A program made the position numbers and the translations under genes. A stretch of DNA of 64,000 bases from Arthrobacter sp. ISL-72 (GTDB lineage Bacteria > Actinomycetota > Actinomycetes > Actinomycetales > Micrococcaceae). The stretch is taken from assembly GCF_018613755.1 (NCBI RefSeq), contig NZ_JAGGPP010000008.1:454265-518264 (forward strand). Direction: 5' to 3'. Each line of letters begins with the position of its first letter. Within the stretch, counting starts at the first letter, position 1. The notes under the pieces are model-generated. The model searched no databases. It had not been told where the DNA came from and saw only the letters and a list, made by a program, of their open reading frames with translations. Below, one piece after another: positions 36,225-45,155 of this stretch.

Positions 36225-37220
36225 ATGGAATCAGCACGACTCCCATGGCGCGCGCTCCGTCCCTTGCTCCTCGCGGGGGCAGCCGCATCCGTCTGGCTCG
36301 CATTGTCAGCTCCCGCGGCCAGTGCCGACTCGACCGCAGATCCGGGTTCCCTGCTGGGCGGCATTAGCTCGTCCGTTTCCTCAATTGCCGATAAAGCGGC
36401 TGCGCCCGTCGATGCCTTGGCCTCTGCGGTCAATGTTGCCGACCCGATCACGACGCCGGCACCTCCTGCCGCTGCACGTCCGGCCCAGCCAGCGGCTCCC
36501 GAACAGTTGGGCTTGCTTCAGCCAGCCACCACCATCACCCGCACCGGGGACCATCTCATCGAAGTTGTTCCCGTCGTAGCCCAGATAGTTCCTGCTGGCG
36601 CGGTCAACACAGTCACAACTCCGGTCGCCGCGGCCGCGGACACGATCGTGGCCGACGCTGCTGACGCCGTCATACCGGCTGCTGGCGACGCCGTCCCCGT
36701 TCTCGAACCGATCCTTGAGCCCGTCGAGGAAGTGCTGGCGGGCATCGATGCGCTCCCAATTCCGGAGAGCAAAGTCCTCGACCCAAGCCCTGCCGCTGTC
36801 CCGAATATTTCTACGTTCGACGGCGGTCTGACCACGGGCGTTGAACCAGCCGTAGGTGGGTCAGGCCAGGCTTCCCTCGTCACTTCCGGGCCGACGGTGG
36901 TGACGGAGTCCGCACAGCCGATGCACTCGGCCCGGACTGCACCAGCGCAATTATCCGCCCAACCGCATTCACCCGCGCCGCCAGGTGGGAGCCTTGAATC
37001 CCCTGGCAATGGGGAAGCTGCTCCGGTCCCCCACGATCCTCCGGCCGTGCCGGGGTCCGGTTCGGGTGGTGGCCAGTCTTCAGGCGGCGGCTCCGGCGGT
37101 TCCGCCTGGCTTTCAGTTTTCCACCTCGATACTCCGCTGACCGGAGTATTTTCCATCAGCGGCCCTCTTCAAAGCGCCCCTGCGCCGGTGTCGTTCGACC
37201 CCGGTTCATCTCCTGACTAG
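36225..37220 (+). CDS. secreted protein of unknown function with C-terminal FDPGSSPD motif (paralogue A)
   Basis: A 331-residue exported protein: signal peptide (about 1-34, hydrophobic core LLLAGAAASVWLALSAP, ASA cleavage region), then a Val/Ala/Pro-rich low-complexity body with few aromatic residues, a Gly/Ser-rich stretch around 280-290 and the last nine residues SFDPGSSPD. No enzyme motif is visible. The ATG at 36225 has the leader TGGGGGGTGGT about 5 bases upstream, which is shared with its paralogue at 54841. Alternative GTG starts lie at 36216 and 36219. It is followed at 37304 by a sortase-anchored repeat protein. Likely a cell-envelope or extracellular structural protein, function not known. 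Confidence 0.85.
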   Translation: MESARLPWRALRPLLLAGAAASVWLALSAPAASADSTADPGSLLGGISSSVSSIADKAAAPVDALASAVNVADPITTPAPPAAARPAQPAAPEQLGLLQPATTITRTGDHLIEVVPVVAQIVPAGAVNTVTTPVAAAADTIVADAADAVIPAAGDAVPVLEPILEPVEEVLAGIDALPIPESKVLDPSPAAVPNISTFDGGLTTGVEPAVGGSGQASLVTSGPTVVTESAQPMHSARTAPAQLSAQPHSPAPPGGSLESPGNGEAAPVPHDPPAVPGSGSGGGQSSGGGSGGSAWLSVFHLDTPLTGVFSISGPLQSAPAPVSFDPGSSPD

Positions 37221-37303
37221 TTGGGCCTTACCTGCGCCTAGGCGCGGAAAACGGCCGTTCGGGCTGCCTTATGCGCCCAACAACAACTTCAGGAGAAATC
37301 ACA

Positions 37304-38566
37304 ATGCACACAAATATCCGCAGAGGGCTGCTCAGCACCCTCTTTGCCGGAGGGTTACTGGCTCTCGGCACAACGGCTGCCAACGCAGCGGACACATCAA
37401 GCGGGTCGGATGGTCTCTTATCCGGCACTACCGCTACGGTCTCAGCGGCAGTTGCCGCAAACTCGTCGTTGGGCCTACTGGGTGACTCAACGCCGGAAAA
37501 CATCACGGCCGACGTCAACGCACTTGTCGACGTCAACCTCGGCACCGGCAACGGGACGGCGGCGTCCAACACGACCACCGCCGACGTCGATGCAGCCGTA
37601 GACGTCAACCTCGGCACCGGGACGACAGGAACGACCGCGACCGGAACCGATTCCGACACGGCAGCGGCTCTCGACGCAGCCGTGGACGTCAACCTCGGCA
37701 ACGGAACCGGGACGGCAGGGTCTGACACGACCAATGCCGATCTCGCCGCGGCCGTAGACCTCGGCCTCGGCCTGGGCACGGGAACCACCGGAACGGACAC
37801 CGCGGCAGCTCTCGACGCAGCCGTGAACGTCAACCTCGGCACCGCACCGGCAGCCACCGGCACCGACACCGCCGCAGCTCTCGACGCAGCCGTTGACCTC
37901 GGGCTCGGCCTCGGCAACGGGTCCGGGAACGGGACCGGAACCGGGACCGGGACGGCAGGGTCTGAAACGACCAATGCTGACCTCGCCGCAGCCGTAGACC
38001 TCGGCCTCGGCGTGGGCACGGGAACCACCGGCACAGGCACCAACACCACAGTGGATCTGGGTGTCGACCTGGCTACTGCTGGGTCAACCGATACGGGCAC
38101 TGACACGGCAGTCGATCTTGGGACCGACCTGGGTGTCGGCCTGGGTATTGGTGGCGGTGCACCTACCACCGGTGGACCTTCGACCGGCGGCGGCACCGTC
38201 CCCGGCGGCACCGTTCCGGGCAGCACTGATCCAGGTTCAAACAACCTAGGCGGTCCTTCCAACGCCATCGTTCCCGGCGGTACGGTCCCCGGCACCGTCG
38301 CTACCGGTGGCTCTGTCCCCAGCGGCACCGATTCTGGCGCCGTCGTTACAGGGAGCACAGTGCCGGCCATGGGCAATGCCACTGGCACGGGCCTGAACAC
38401 CTCGGCTGCAGCGCAGTCCGCTTCGACTGCCAACCCCGCGACGGCCGGCAACTCGCCGGCGCTCGCCAACACGGGAGCCAACGTCGAACTGTTGACCGCG
38501 GCCCTCCTTCTCCTCGCCGCCGGCATGATCATCATGCTGGTGCTCTCGCGGCGGAAGAAGGCCTAA
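37304..38566 (+). CDS. LANTG-sorted surface protein with Gly/Thr/Asp-rich repeats
   Basis: A 420-residue secreted protein: signal peptide to about residue 30 (ANAA), then a low-complexity domain of degenerate repeats such as AALDAAVDVNLG and AAVDLGLGLGTGTTGTD, and a Gly/Pro/Thr-rich linker. The C-terminal sorting signal is LANTG followed by a hydrophobic helix and RRKKA. LAxTG is the pentapeptide handled by class E sortases in high-GC actinobacteria. The repeats have a beta-roll-like Asp-Gly composition. ATG at 37304 with AGGAG upstream. It lies 83 bp after the FDPGSSPD protein and ends before a hairpin. No ligand can be inferred. Confidence 0.9.
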   Translation: MHTNIRRGLLSTLFAGGLLALGTTAANAADTSSGSDGLLSGTTATVSAAVAANSSLGLLGDSTPENITADVNALVDVNLGTGNGTAASNTTTADVDAAVDVNLGTGTTGTTATGTDSDTAAALDAAVDVNLGNGTGTAGSDTTNADLAAAVDLGLGLGTGTTGTDTAAALDAAVNVNLGTAPAATGTDTAAALDAAVDLGLGLGNGSGNGTGTGTGTAGSETTNADLAAAVDLGLGVGTGTTGTGTNTTVDLGVDLATAGSTDTGTDTAVDLGTDLGVGLGIGGGAPTTGGPSTGGGTVPGGTVPGSTDPGSNNLGGPSNAIVPGGTVPGTVATGGSVPSGTDSGAVVTGSTVPAMGNATGTGLNTSAAAQSASTANPATAGNSPALANTGANVELLTAALLLLAAGMIIMLVLSRRKKA

Positions 38567-38572
38567 CCCGAC

Positions 38573-38611
38573 TGCGGGCAGGGTGCCGGCCCCGCCGGCA
38601 CCCTGCCCGCA
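38573..38611 (+). terminator. hairpin after the LANTG-sorted protein
   Basis: An 18-bp perfect GC-rich inverted repeat (arms 38573-38590 and 38594-38611) with a 3-base loop begins 6 bases past the stop codon. No T-run follows. Confidence 0.75.
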
Positions 38612-38790
38612 AAGACTTGGAGCGCTTAGTGCTCTGGCCGGGAAGCCCTCCGCGGATGACCGGCCGGGCAGCCGTGTGGCACGCCGGCGAAAGGAGAAGA
38701 AACTAACAAGCACCCTTATGAATTTCGATCCCCGTCCCCGTATCATTCTTGAAGTGCACTCCGACGGCGCACAGAAAAGGACGGGACAAC

Positions 38791-40047
38791 GTGGAGAGTT
38801 CGCCAAGCGATACGGCGGAGGTCTTGGGCGGCCGCTACCGTCTTGGCACAGTCATCGGCCGCGGCGGCACGGCGTCGGTCTACACGGCCAGGGATGAGAA
38901 CCTCGGACGTGACGTAGCCCTGAAGCTGTTCGCTCCGCAGTCCGCCGATGCCGACGAGCTGAAGCGCCAGGAAGCCGAGATTGAACTGCTCGCCACCCTG
39001 AGCCACCCCAGCCTCGTGACGCTGTTCGACGCCGGAATCGACTCCCGGGTACCGGAGGAACCCCGCCCGTTCCTCACCATGGAGCTCCTCGACGGGCAGG
39101 ATCTTCGGAGCAGGATCCGGCACAGCCCCGTTCCGCTGGACGAGCTGGCCGTGATTGGAGCAGGGATTGCCGACGCATTGGCTTACGTCCACAACCTGGG
39201 CATCATCCACCGGGACATCAAGCCGGCGAACATATTGCTGGTGCGGGTCCGGCCCGGCGAACCCCTCCGTCCCAAACTGACGGACTTCGGCATCGCTCGA
39301 ATCGTCGATGGCACTCGCCTTACGGCCACCGGAACAATGGTGGGGACGGCGGCCTACCTCAGCCCGGAACAAGCTCGGGGCACCGACCTCGGGCCCGCCA
39401 GCGACATCTACTCGCTGGGACTCGTGCTGCTCGAATGCATCAAGGGGTCCGTTGAGTACCCCGGAAGCGCCATTGAATCAGCTGTCGCGCGCCTTCACCG
39501 GGCGCCGCAGATTCCCGCCGACCTGCCTGCTGAATGGGCCAAGCTGATCAGCTCCATGACGGCAATCGATCCCATGGACCGGCCGACGGCGGCAGAACTT
39601 GAGACCGTACTTCGGCATGCCTTGGTCTCCCCCGAGTCCGTTCCCGCGGTGATGGCCGAGGAGCCCACCCGAGTACTTCCCGCGCCGCCGTCGCGTCCGC
39701 CACTGCTGACGCCCGAGAACATTCAGGTTCCTGAAAACATCCAGGCAAGCGGCCAACACACGGTAGTCAGCACAGGAAATTTAGCGGAAGCCGAAGACAC
39801 CCCAGCCCCCACACTGCTCAGACAACCGCCCCGGCCCCCGGGCCGCAAGCGCGGCAGCCGGGGCGGCAGCAATGACCGCAGGGGCAAGCTGGCTGCCGCT
39901 GCAGCGACGGCCATCGCGCTCCTGGTCGCCGCCCTCGCCCTTCTCTCCGTTACTCAACCTGCAACATCGGACCCCGTTCCCTATCCCGCCGTCACCGGGA
40001 CCCTGGGCGAGCACCTGAACCAGCTACAGAGGAGCGTCGAACCATGA
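38791..40047 (+). CDS. serine/threonine protein kinase, membrane-anchored
   Basis: A 418-residue Hanks-type kinase: Gly-loop IGRGGTASVYTA, catalytic Lys in DVALKLFAP, HRDIKPANIL, LTDFGIARIVDG and GTAAYLSPEQARG. A proline-rich juxtamembrane region (about 280-370) and a C-terminal helix (AAAATAIALLVAALALLSV) lead to a short extracytoplasmic tail with no PASTA repeats. The GTG at 38791 gives VESSPSDTAEVLGGRYRLG; an upstream TTG is less likely. The ATG of the following lipoprotein overlaps its stop (ATGA), so the pair is coupled. Substrates unknown, perhaps envelope control. Confidence 0.93.
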   Translation: MESSPSDTAEVLGGRYRLGTVIGRGGTASVYTARDENLGRDVALKLFAPQSADADELKRQEAEIELLATLSHPSLVTLFDAGIDSRVPEEPRPFLTMELLDGQDLRSRIRHSPVPLDELAVIGAGIADALAYVHNLGIIHRDIKPANILLVRVRPGEPLRPKLTDFGIARIVDGTRLTATGTMVGTAAYLSPEQARGTDLGPASDIYSLGLVLLECIKGSVEYPGSAIESAVARLHRAPQIPADLPAEWAKLISSMTAIDPMDRPTAAELETVLRHALVSPESVPAVMAEEPTRVLPAPPSRPPLLTPENIQVPENIQASGQHTVVSTGNLAEAEDTPAPTLLRQPPRPPGRKRGSRGGSNDRRGKLAAAAATAIALLVAALALLSVTQPATSDPVPYPAVTGTLGEHLNQLQRSVEP

Positions 40048-40574
40048 GGCCGTACGAGGTGCGCGGCCTTCGCCTACCGCAGCTTCCGCGTTGGAAAACG
40101 GCATTCGCGGCAGGGCTGGTTGCTGCCGCCCTGACCGGTTGCAGCCCGGCCGTCCCGGACCTCGATCCGGACGCGGCCAAGCAACTGCAGGCCAACGTAC
40201 TGTCCGTGTCCCGCTCCGCCGCCGGCCAGGACGCCGCCGGAGCGCTGAAGTCCCTCGACGAGCTGGTCGCCCTGCTTGACGCTGCGGCGGCCGAAGGCCG
40301 GGTTTCCTTCAAGCGGCACCAAAGCATCATGAAGGCCGTTGATGCAGTGCGGGCAGACCTCGCGGCAGCCCAGGCCCAGGCGAAGGCTGAAGCCGAGGCC
40401 GCTGCAGCAGCCGAAGCCGCAGCTCAAGCGGCGGCCGCGGCTGCTGCAGCAGCCAGCGAAGCTTCACAGGCGGCCGTGCCGCCTGTGGTGGTGGCCCCGG
40501 AGCCGGCACCGGCGCCGGCGGGGCAAAACCCGGGGGGAGGCAAAGGCGAAAAAGGCAAGGACAAGGACGACTAA
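40044..40574 (+). CDS. Ala-rich lipoprotein coupled to the Ser/Thr kinase
   Basis: A 176-residue exported lipoprotein with signal peptide ending in LTGCSPAV (lipobox Cys about 34), a helical region, a long poly-Ala/Glu segment (repeats of EAAAAAEAA and AAQAAA, about 110-145) likely coiled, a Pro-rich part and a basic/acidic tail GGGKGEKGKDKDD. Its ATG overlaps the kinase stop. No family is recognised. Anchored outside the membrane, it could be a sensor or spacer for the kinase, but this is inference. Confidence 0.88.
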   Translation: MRPYEVRGLRLPQLPRWKTAFAAGLVAAALTGCSPAVPDLDPDAAKQLQANVLSVSRSAAGQDAAGALKSLDELVALLDAAAAEGRVSFKRHQSIMKAVDAVRADLAAAQAQAKAEAEAAAAAEAAAQAAAAAAAAASEASQAAVPPVVVAPEPAPAPAGQNPGGGKGEKGKDKDD

Positions 40575-40765
40575 TCGGGAAAGCTGTGCACGAAGCTGAC
40601 GCCGGGATCCCGCCGTCGGACGCCTGCGCATTCCTCAGCAAGCTTACTATTTGCCTCGAATGCCGCTACGTTGGTTAAGCGGGCCCCAGGAAGCCCGCAG
40701 CGAGATCAGAACCCGAGATCAGAACCGCGGACCGTCCGGTCCGCAGCTGAAGGAGTGATGTGAGC

Positions 40766-41356
40766 ATGGCAACTGTCCGGGAATCCATCAACGTGAATGT
40801 CCCGCTGAGCCAGGCCTACAACCAGTGGACCCAGTTCGAAGATTTTCCGCACTTCATGAGCGGTGTGGAGTCCGTCCGGCAGCTCGACGACACAACGGTG
40901 CATTTCCAGACCAGCATCGCCGGCGTCAAGCGCGAGTACGATGCCCGGATCACCGTCCAGGAGCCGGACCAGCAAATTACCTGGGAAAGTCTCGACGAAC
41001 CCCGTAACGCCGGAACCGTGTGGTTCGAATCGCTCAATCCCACCGAAACCAAGGTCACGGTGGAGCTTGTCTGGGAGCCGGACACCGCCGTGGAAAAGGC
41101 CGGGGCAGCTGTCGGGATGGATTCCCGCCAGGTCGCCTCGGACCTCAAACGGTTTAAGAAGTTCATCGAGGAACGCGAAGTTGAAACAGGGGCCTGGCGG
41201 GAACGCGTCGGTCCCGGCGAAGCGGCGTCCGCTGCCACAACCGCCGTTCCCCTTGAGGAGGAAGTGGGCTACGACGCCACGCCTACGGAGCGTCCGATTA
41301 GCACAGATCCGGACATGGCCACCGAGCCGCCGTTCGGTAAGCACGTGGAGCGCTGA
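40766..41356 (+). CDS. SRPBCC-family (START-like) protein
   Basis: About 196 residues. The SRPBCC/polyketide-cyclase-like domain (about 5-140) begins TVRESINVNVPLSQAYNQWTQFEDFPHFMSGV and includes QITWESLDEPRNAGTVWFES, a ligand-binding barrel of the coenzyme-Q-binding or cyclase type. The C-terminal 50 residues are charged and low complexity. The ATG at 40766 is used; a GTG two codons earlier at 40760 is possible. AAGGAG lies at 40750-40755. Ligand unknown. The gene ends at a bidirectional hairpin shared with icd. Confidence 0.88.
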   Translation: MATVRESINVNVPLSQAYNQWTQFEDFPHFMSGVESVRQLDDTTVHFQTSIAGVKREYDARITVQEPDQQITWESLDEPRNAGTVWFESLNPTETKVTVELVWEPDTAVEKAGAAVGMDSRQVASDLKRFKKFIEEREVETGAWRERVGPGEAASAATTAVPLEEEVGYDATPTERPISTDPDMATEPPFGKHVER

Positions 41357-41379
41357 CACCACCCAAACAAAGCGTTCGC

Positions 41380-41417
41380 AAAACGCCCCGCCTCCCATCA
41401 GGGAAGCGGGGCGTTTG
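41380..41417. terminator. bidirectional hairpin terminator between SRPBCC gene and icd
   Basis: An AAACGCCCCGC / GCGGGGCGTTT inverted repeat (arms about 41381-41391 and 41406-41416) with A-run before and T-run after acts in both directions. Confidence 0.9.
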
Positions 41418-41450
41418 CGTAGTGCCGTAGTGCTAGTTGGTGCCGTCGGG

Positions 41451-43673
41451 CTACTTGGCCAGTCCGGCCAGCACTTCCGTGAACTTAGCGGACGGACGCA
41501 TCACCGCGGCAACCTTGGTGACGTCGGGGTGGTAGTAACCGCCGATGTCCACCGGGGAGCCCTGCACTGCGAGCAGCTCGGCAACAATGGTGTCCTCGTT
41601 GGAGGTCAGGGCGTCCGCGACGGCAGCAAAGTCGGCGGCCAGCTCGGCGTCGTCGGTCTGCTTGGCCAGCTCCTGCGCCCAGTAGGTGGCGAGGTAGAAG
41701 TGGCTGCCGCGGTTGTCGAGTTCACCGACGCTGCGGCGCGGGGACTTGTTCTCGAGCAGGAAGGTGCCGGTGGCCCGGTCCAGGGTGTCGGCGAGAACCT
41801 GCGCACGCTTGTTGCCCGTGGTGGTCGCCAGGTGCTCGAAGCTGACGGCGAGGGCCAGGAACTCACCCAGGCTGTCCCAGCGTAGGTGGTTTTCCTTCAG
41901 CAGCTGCTGGACGTGCTTCGGCGCGGAACCGCCTGCACCGGTCTCGAAGAGTCCGCCGCCGTTGATCAGCGGGACCACGGAGAGCATCTTGGCGCTGGTG
42001 CCCAGTTCCAGGATCGGGAAAAGGTCCGTGAGGTAGTCGCGGAGCACGTTGCCGGTGACGGAGATGGTGTCCTCGCCCATTCGGACGCGCTCGAGCGTGA
42101 AGGCCGTGGCCTTGACCGGGGACATGATTTCGATCTGCAGGCCCTCGGTGTCGTGCTCCTTGAGGTATTCCTTGACCTTGGCGATCAGGTTGGCGTCGTG
42201 GGCGCGCTCCTCGTCCAGCCAGAAGACGGCGGGGGTTTCGGAGGCACGGGCGCGGGTCACGGCCAGCTTCACCCAGTCGCGGATCGGGACGTCCTTGGCC
42301 TGGCAGGCACGCCAGATGTCGCCGGGGAAGACCTGGTGTTCGATCAGGACGGTGCCCTTGCTGTCCAGGAGCTGGACGGTGCCGGCGGACTGGATCTCGA
42401 AAGTCTTGTCATGGCTGCCGTATTCCTCCGCGGCCTGGGCCATGAGGCCCACGTTGGGAACGGTGCCCATGGTGGTGGGATCATAGGCGCCGTTGGCACG
42501 GCAGTCGTCGATGACAACCTGGTAGATGCCGGCGTAGCTGCTGTCCGGAAGGACTGCGAGGGTGTCGGCTTCCTTGCCGTCCGGGCCCCACATGTGGCCG
42601 GAGGACCGGATCATGGCAGGCATGGACGCGTCCACGATGACGTCGCTGGGAACGTGCAGGTTGGTGATGCCCTTGTCGGAGTCCACCATGGCCAGTGCGG
42701 GGCCCTCTTCCAGGCCCTTCTTGATGGCAGCCTGGACGCCTTCGCGGACCTCCTCGGGAAGCTCTTCGAGTCCGCCGACGATGGAGGCGAGGCCGTTGTT
42801 GGGGCTCAGCCCGGCCGCCGCGAGCTGCTCGCCATAGGTGTCGAACAGTTCGGCGAAGTAGGCCTTGACCACGTGGCCGAAGATGATGGGGTCGGAAACC
42901 TTCATCATGGTGGCCTTCAGGTGCGCGGAGAAAAGCACGCCTTCTTCCTTGGCGCGCGCAACCTGGGCTGCCAGGAATTCGTCCAGGGCGGCGGCGCGCA
43001 TCACGGTGCCGTCAACAACTTCGCCGGCGAGAACGGGGAAGCCGCGCTTCAGGACCTTGACGGTGCCGTCTTCCTTGACCAGCTGGATCTTGAGGGTGTC
43101 ATCGGCTTCGATGACCACGGACTTTTCGTTGGAGCGGAAGTCGTCGGCGCCCATGGTGGCCACGTTGGTCTTGGACTCCGGCGTCCAGGCGCCCATGGAG
43201 TGCGGGTTCTGGCGGGCGTAGTTCTTGACGGACAGCGGCGCGCGGCGGTCCGAGTTGCCTTCGCGCAGGACGGGGTTGACAGCCGATCCCTTGATCTTGT
43301 CGTAGCGCGAGCGGATGTCCGTCTCGGTGTCGGAGGAGGGGTTGTCCGGGTAATCCGGCAGGTCGTAGCCCTGGCCCTGAAGCTCGGCGATGGCTGCTTT
43401 CAGCTGCGGAATGGACGCGCTGATGTTGGGCAGCTTGATGATGTTGGCTTCCGGCTTCTTTGCCAGGTCACCCAGTTCGGCGAGGGCATCGGTGATCCGC
43501 TGTTCTTCAGTGAGGTAGTCGCCGAAAACGGAGATGATGCGGCCAGAGAGGGAGATGTCGCGGGTCTCCACTTCCACACCGGCAGTCGACGCGTAGGCCT
43601 CGACGATCGGCAAAAACGAGTAGGTGGCCAGCATGGGCGCTTCGTCAGTGTGGGTATAGATAATCTTGGCCAT
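41451..43673 (-). CDS. icd: NADP-dependent isocitrate dehydrogenase, monomeric type
   Basis: A 740-residue IDH of the monomeric (IDH-II) class, a TCA-cycle enzyme oxidatively decarboxylating isocitrate. The start [23 protein letters not shown] and segments such as [20 protein letters not shown] and [13 protein letters not shown] are diagnostic; the length (about 740) matches this class and not the 400-residue dimer. No defect is seen. It is transcribed away from the protease gene. Confidence 0.98.
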   Translation of the reverse strand: MAKIIYTHTDEAPMLATYSFLPIVEAYASTAGVEVETRDISLSGRIISVFGDYLTEEQRITDALAELGDLAKKPEANIIKLPNISASIPQLKAAIAELQGQGYDLPDYPDNPSSDTETDIRSRYDKIKGSAVNPVLREGNSDRRAPLSVKNYARQNPHSMGAWTPESKTNVATMGADDFRSNEKSVVIEADDTLKIQLVKEDGTVKVLKRGFPVLAGEVVDGTVMRAAALDEFLAAQVARAKEEGVLFSAHLKATMMKVSDPIIFGHVVKAYFAELFDTYGEQLAAAGLSPNNGLASIVGGLEELPEEVREGVQAAIKKGLEEGPALAMVDSDKGITNLHVPSDVIVDASMPAMIRSSGHMWGPDGKEADTLAVLPDSSYAGIYQVVIDDCRANGAYDPTTMGTVPNVGLMAQAAEEYGSHDKTFEIQSAGTVQLLDSKGTVLIEHQVFPGDIWRACQAKDVPIRDWVKLAVTRARASETPAVFWLDEERAHDANLIAKVKEYLKEHDTEGLQIEIMSPVKATAFTLERVRMGEDTISVTGNVLRDYLTDLFPILELGTSAKMLSVVPLINGGGLFETGAGGSAPKHVQQLLKENHLRWDSLGEFLALAVSFEHLATTTGNKRAQVLADTLDRATGTFLLENKSPRRSVGELDNRGSHFYLATYWAQELAKQTDDAELAADFAAVADALTSNEDTIVAELLAVQGSPVDIGGYYHPDVTKVAAVMRPSAKFTEVLAGLAK

Positions 43674-43856
43674 TGCTTGGGCGTCTCCTGAAGGTATACA
43701 TACATCTGGAACTCTGGCGTTCGTTCAACATACTTAACTTACCCGAGCAGGGCGCCTTGGCACCTACCGGGGCCCTTCCGGGCCGTAGCATGACCGGCGC
43801 CGTTGTTGCGGGCGCAGTCGCCAGGAGGCCGGACCGCCGTTCCCGCCTGCGAAAAA

Positions 43857-43873
43857 TACAAGAGTTGTGTATC
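43857..43873. promoter_or_regulatory. near-palindromic operator-like site in the icd-protease divergent region
   Basis: ATACAAGAGTTGTGTAT has inverted ends (ATACA / TGTAT) in an AT-rich island between icd and the secreted protease gene, directly upstream of the TTTACA box. A dimeric repressor site is plausible; no regulator is nearby. Confidence 0.4.
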
Positions 43874-43875
43874 TC

Positions 43876-43904
43876 TTTACAAAAATGTCACGGCTGGGTA
43901 GGTT
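43876..43904 (+). promoter_or_regulatory. candidate promoter of the secreted protease gene
   Basis: TTTACA (43876-43881), a 17-bp spacer and TAGGTT (43899-43904) lie 60 bp upstream of the ATG at 43965. Confidence 0.5.
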
Positions 43905-43964
43905 CATCTCCAGCAGCGGCGGCCGCTATGTGAGGCCGCCGCATCACGACGGGTTAGGACGACC

Positions 43965-44957
43965 ATGACGAAATCGAAGACTCTGGCCACGAGCCTCCTG
44001 AGCCTTTCCGCGGCCGCAGTGCTGGCAGTGTCCGCAGCCGGCGGCGCCATCGCCGCACCCGCTTCAAAGACCGCCGCACCCGCCTCAAAGCAGGACGGCG
44101 GGCAGGTCGCCAGCCAGTCGGTGGAGGGAACGAGTGCCGCCGCTTACTGGACCGCGGACCGCATGCGTGCAGCGCTTCCTGGCGATGTGCTGGCAGGCAA
44201 GGCGCTTCAGCGGGGCAACACATCGCCGGCCGTTGCCGTGGAAAAGGGTTCCAGCACCAAGATCGCCGGCAATGCCGGCAAGGGTAAGACTCCCCTCCAT
44301 CTCGACGAGAGTCCCGTGTCCCACATTGGCAAAGTCTTCTTCAGCATGGGCAGCAACAACTACGTCTGCTCCGGCAACTCCGTGGCGTCCAACAACAAGA
44401 GCACGGTATCAACGGCCGGGCACTGCATAAATGAGGGCCCCGGCGCCTTCGTTACGAACTTCGTCTTTGTTCCCGCATACCTGGACGGTGCCGCGCCGTA
44501 CGGCAAGTGGGCGGCCAAGGCCCTGTACGCCCCCACCCAGTGGAGCTCGGCCGGCGACATGCAGTACGACACCGGCTTCGCCGTCGTCTCGCAGCTGAAC
44601 GGCCAGAACCTGGCCGATGTTGTCGGGGCCTCTGGGGTCCAGTTTAACGCCGCCCGCGGCCTGGCCTACAAGGCCTTCGGCTACCCCGCCGCCGCCCCGT
44701 TTGACGGCGCCTCCCTGGTGAGCTGCACCGGCACGGCCGGCAACGATCCCTACAACCCGCAGTTCCTGTCCCAGGGCATCCCGTGCGACATGACCGGCGG
44801 GTCCTCGGGCGGTCCGTGGTTCATCGGCAGCAGCTCGGGCGGCTACCAGAACTCGGTCAACAGCTACGGATACGGCAGCCGGTCCGACGTCATGTACGGA
44901 CCGTACTGGGGTTCAGTCATCCAACAGGCGTACTCCAGTGCATCGTCCGCGAACTAA
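43965..44957 (+). CDS. secreted chymotrypsin-fold serine protease (V8-like)
   Basis: A 330-residue preproenzyme. The signal peptide ends near residue 31 (AIAAPAS), followed by a propeptide containing AAYWTADRMRAALP (about 60-73) and the mature protease with catalytic His in STVSTAGHCINEG, Asp in QYDTGFAVVSQ and Ser in CDMTGGSSGGPWFIG. Trypsin-like/Glu-endopeptidase family, acting outside the cell. The YWTxxRM propeptide motif is widespread in actinobacterial secreted proteases. Stop overlaps the start of a small gene that carries the same motif. Confidence 0.95.
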   Translation: MTKSKTLATSLLSLSAAAVLAVSAAGGAIAAPASKTAAPASKQDGGQVASQSVEGTSAAAYWTADRMRAALPGDVLAGKALQRGNTSPAVAVEKGSSTKIAGNAGKGKTPLHLDESPVSHIGKVFFSMGSNNYVCSGNSVASNNKSTVSTAGHCINEGPGAFVTNFVFVPAYLDGAAPYGKWAAKALYAPTQWSSAGDMQYDTGFAVVSQLNGQNLADVVGASGVQFNAARGLAYKAFGYPAAAPFDGASLVSCTGTAGNDPYNPQFLSQGIPCDMTGGSSGGPWFIGSSSGGYQNSVNSYGYGSRSDVMYGPYWGSVIQQAYSSASSAN

Positions 44958-45144
44958 CAACCCCGGCGCTCCGGATGACGATGCCGTAAGCCACAGCGAC
45001 ATCAGCCAGGCCCCGGAGGAGATCCTGGCCTACTGGACGCCTGAACGGATGGCCGAAGCGAAGCCCCGCGAGGTGCGGCTCCCGGAGCCAACGGCCAGCC
45101 CAGACGCTGACACGGGACCTGACGCCGGAACTGAAAAAGGCTGA
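44938..45144 (+). CDS. small protein carrying a protease-propeptide-like YWTPERM motif
   Basis: A 68-residue product, Pro/Asp/Glu-rich, with no signal peptide. Its central segment AYWTPERMAEAKPREVRLPEP matches the AYWTADRMRAALP propeptide motif of the immediately upstream protease. It begins at a GTG 20 bases before the protease stop, so translation could be coupled; no better in-frame start is visible. It may be a cytoplasmic stand-alone propeptide/chaperone or a decayed protease propeptide. The coding case is moderate. Confidence 0.55.
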   Translation: MHRPRTNNPGAPDDDAVSHSDISQAPEEILAYWTPERMAEAKPREVRLPEPTASPDADTGPDAGTEKG

Positions 45145-45155
45145 CTGAATTAACG

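Noticed and set aside
41886..43691. 600-codon frame antisense to icd
   Set aside because: A shadow of the conserved icd sequence; no motif is seen in it.
43674..43964. Small ORF in the icd-protease gap
   Set aside because: The region looks like a divergent promoter with AT-rich sites; the open frame has no signal.
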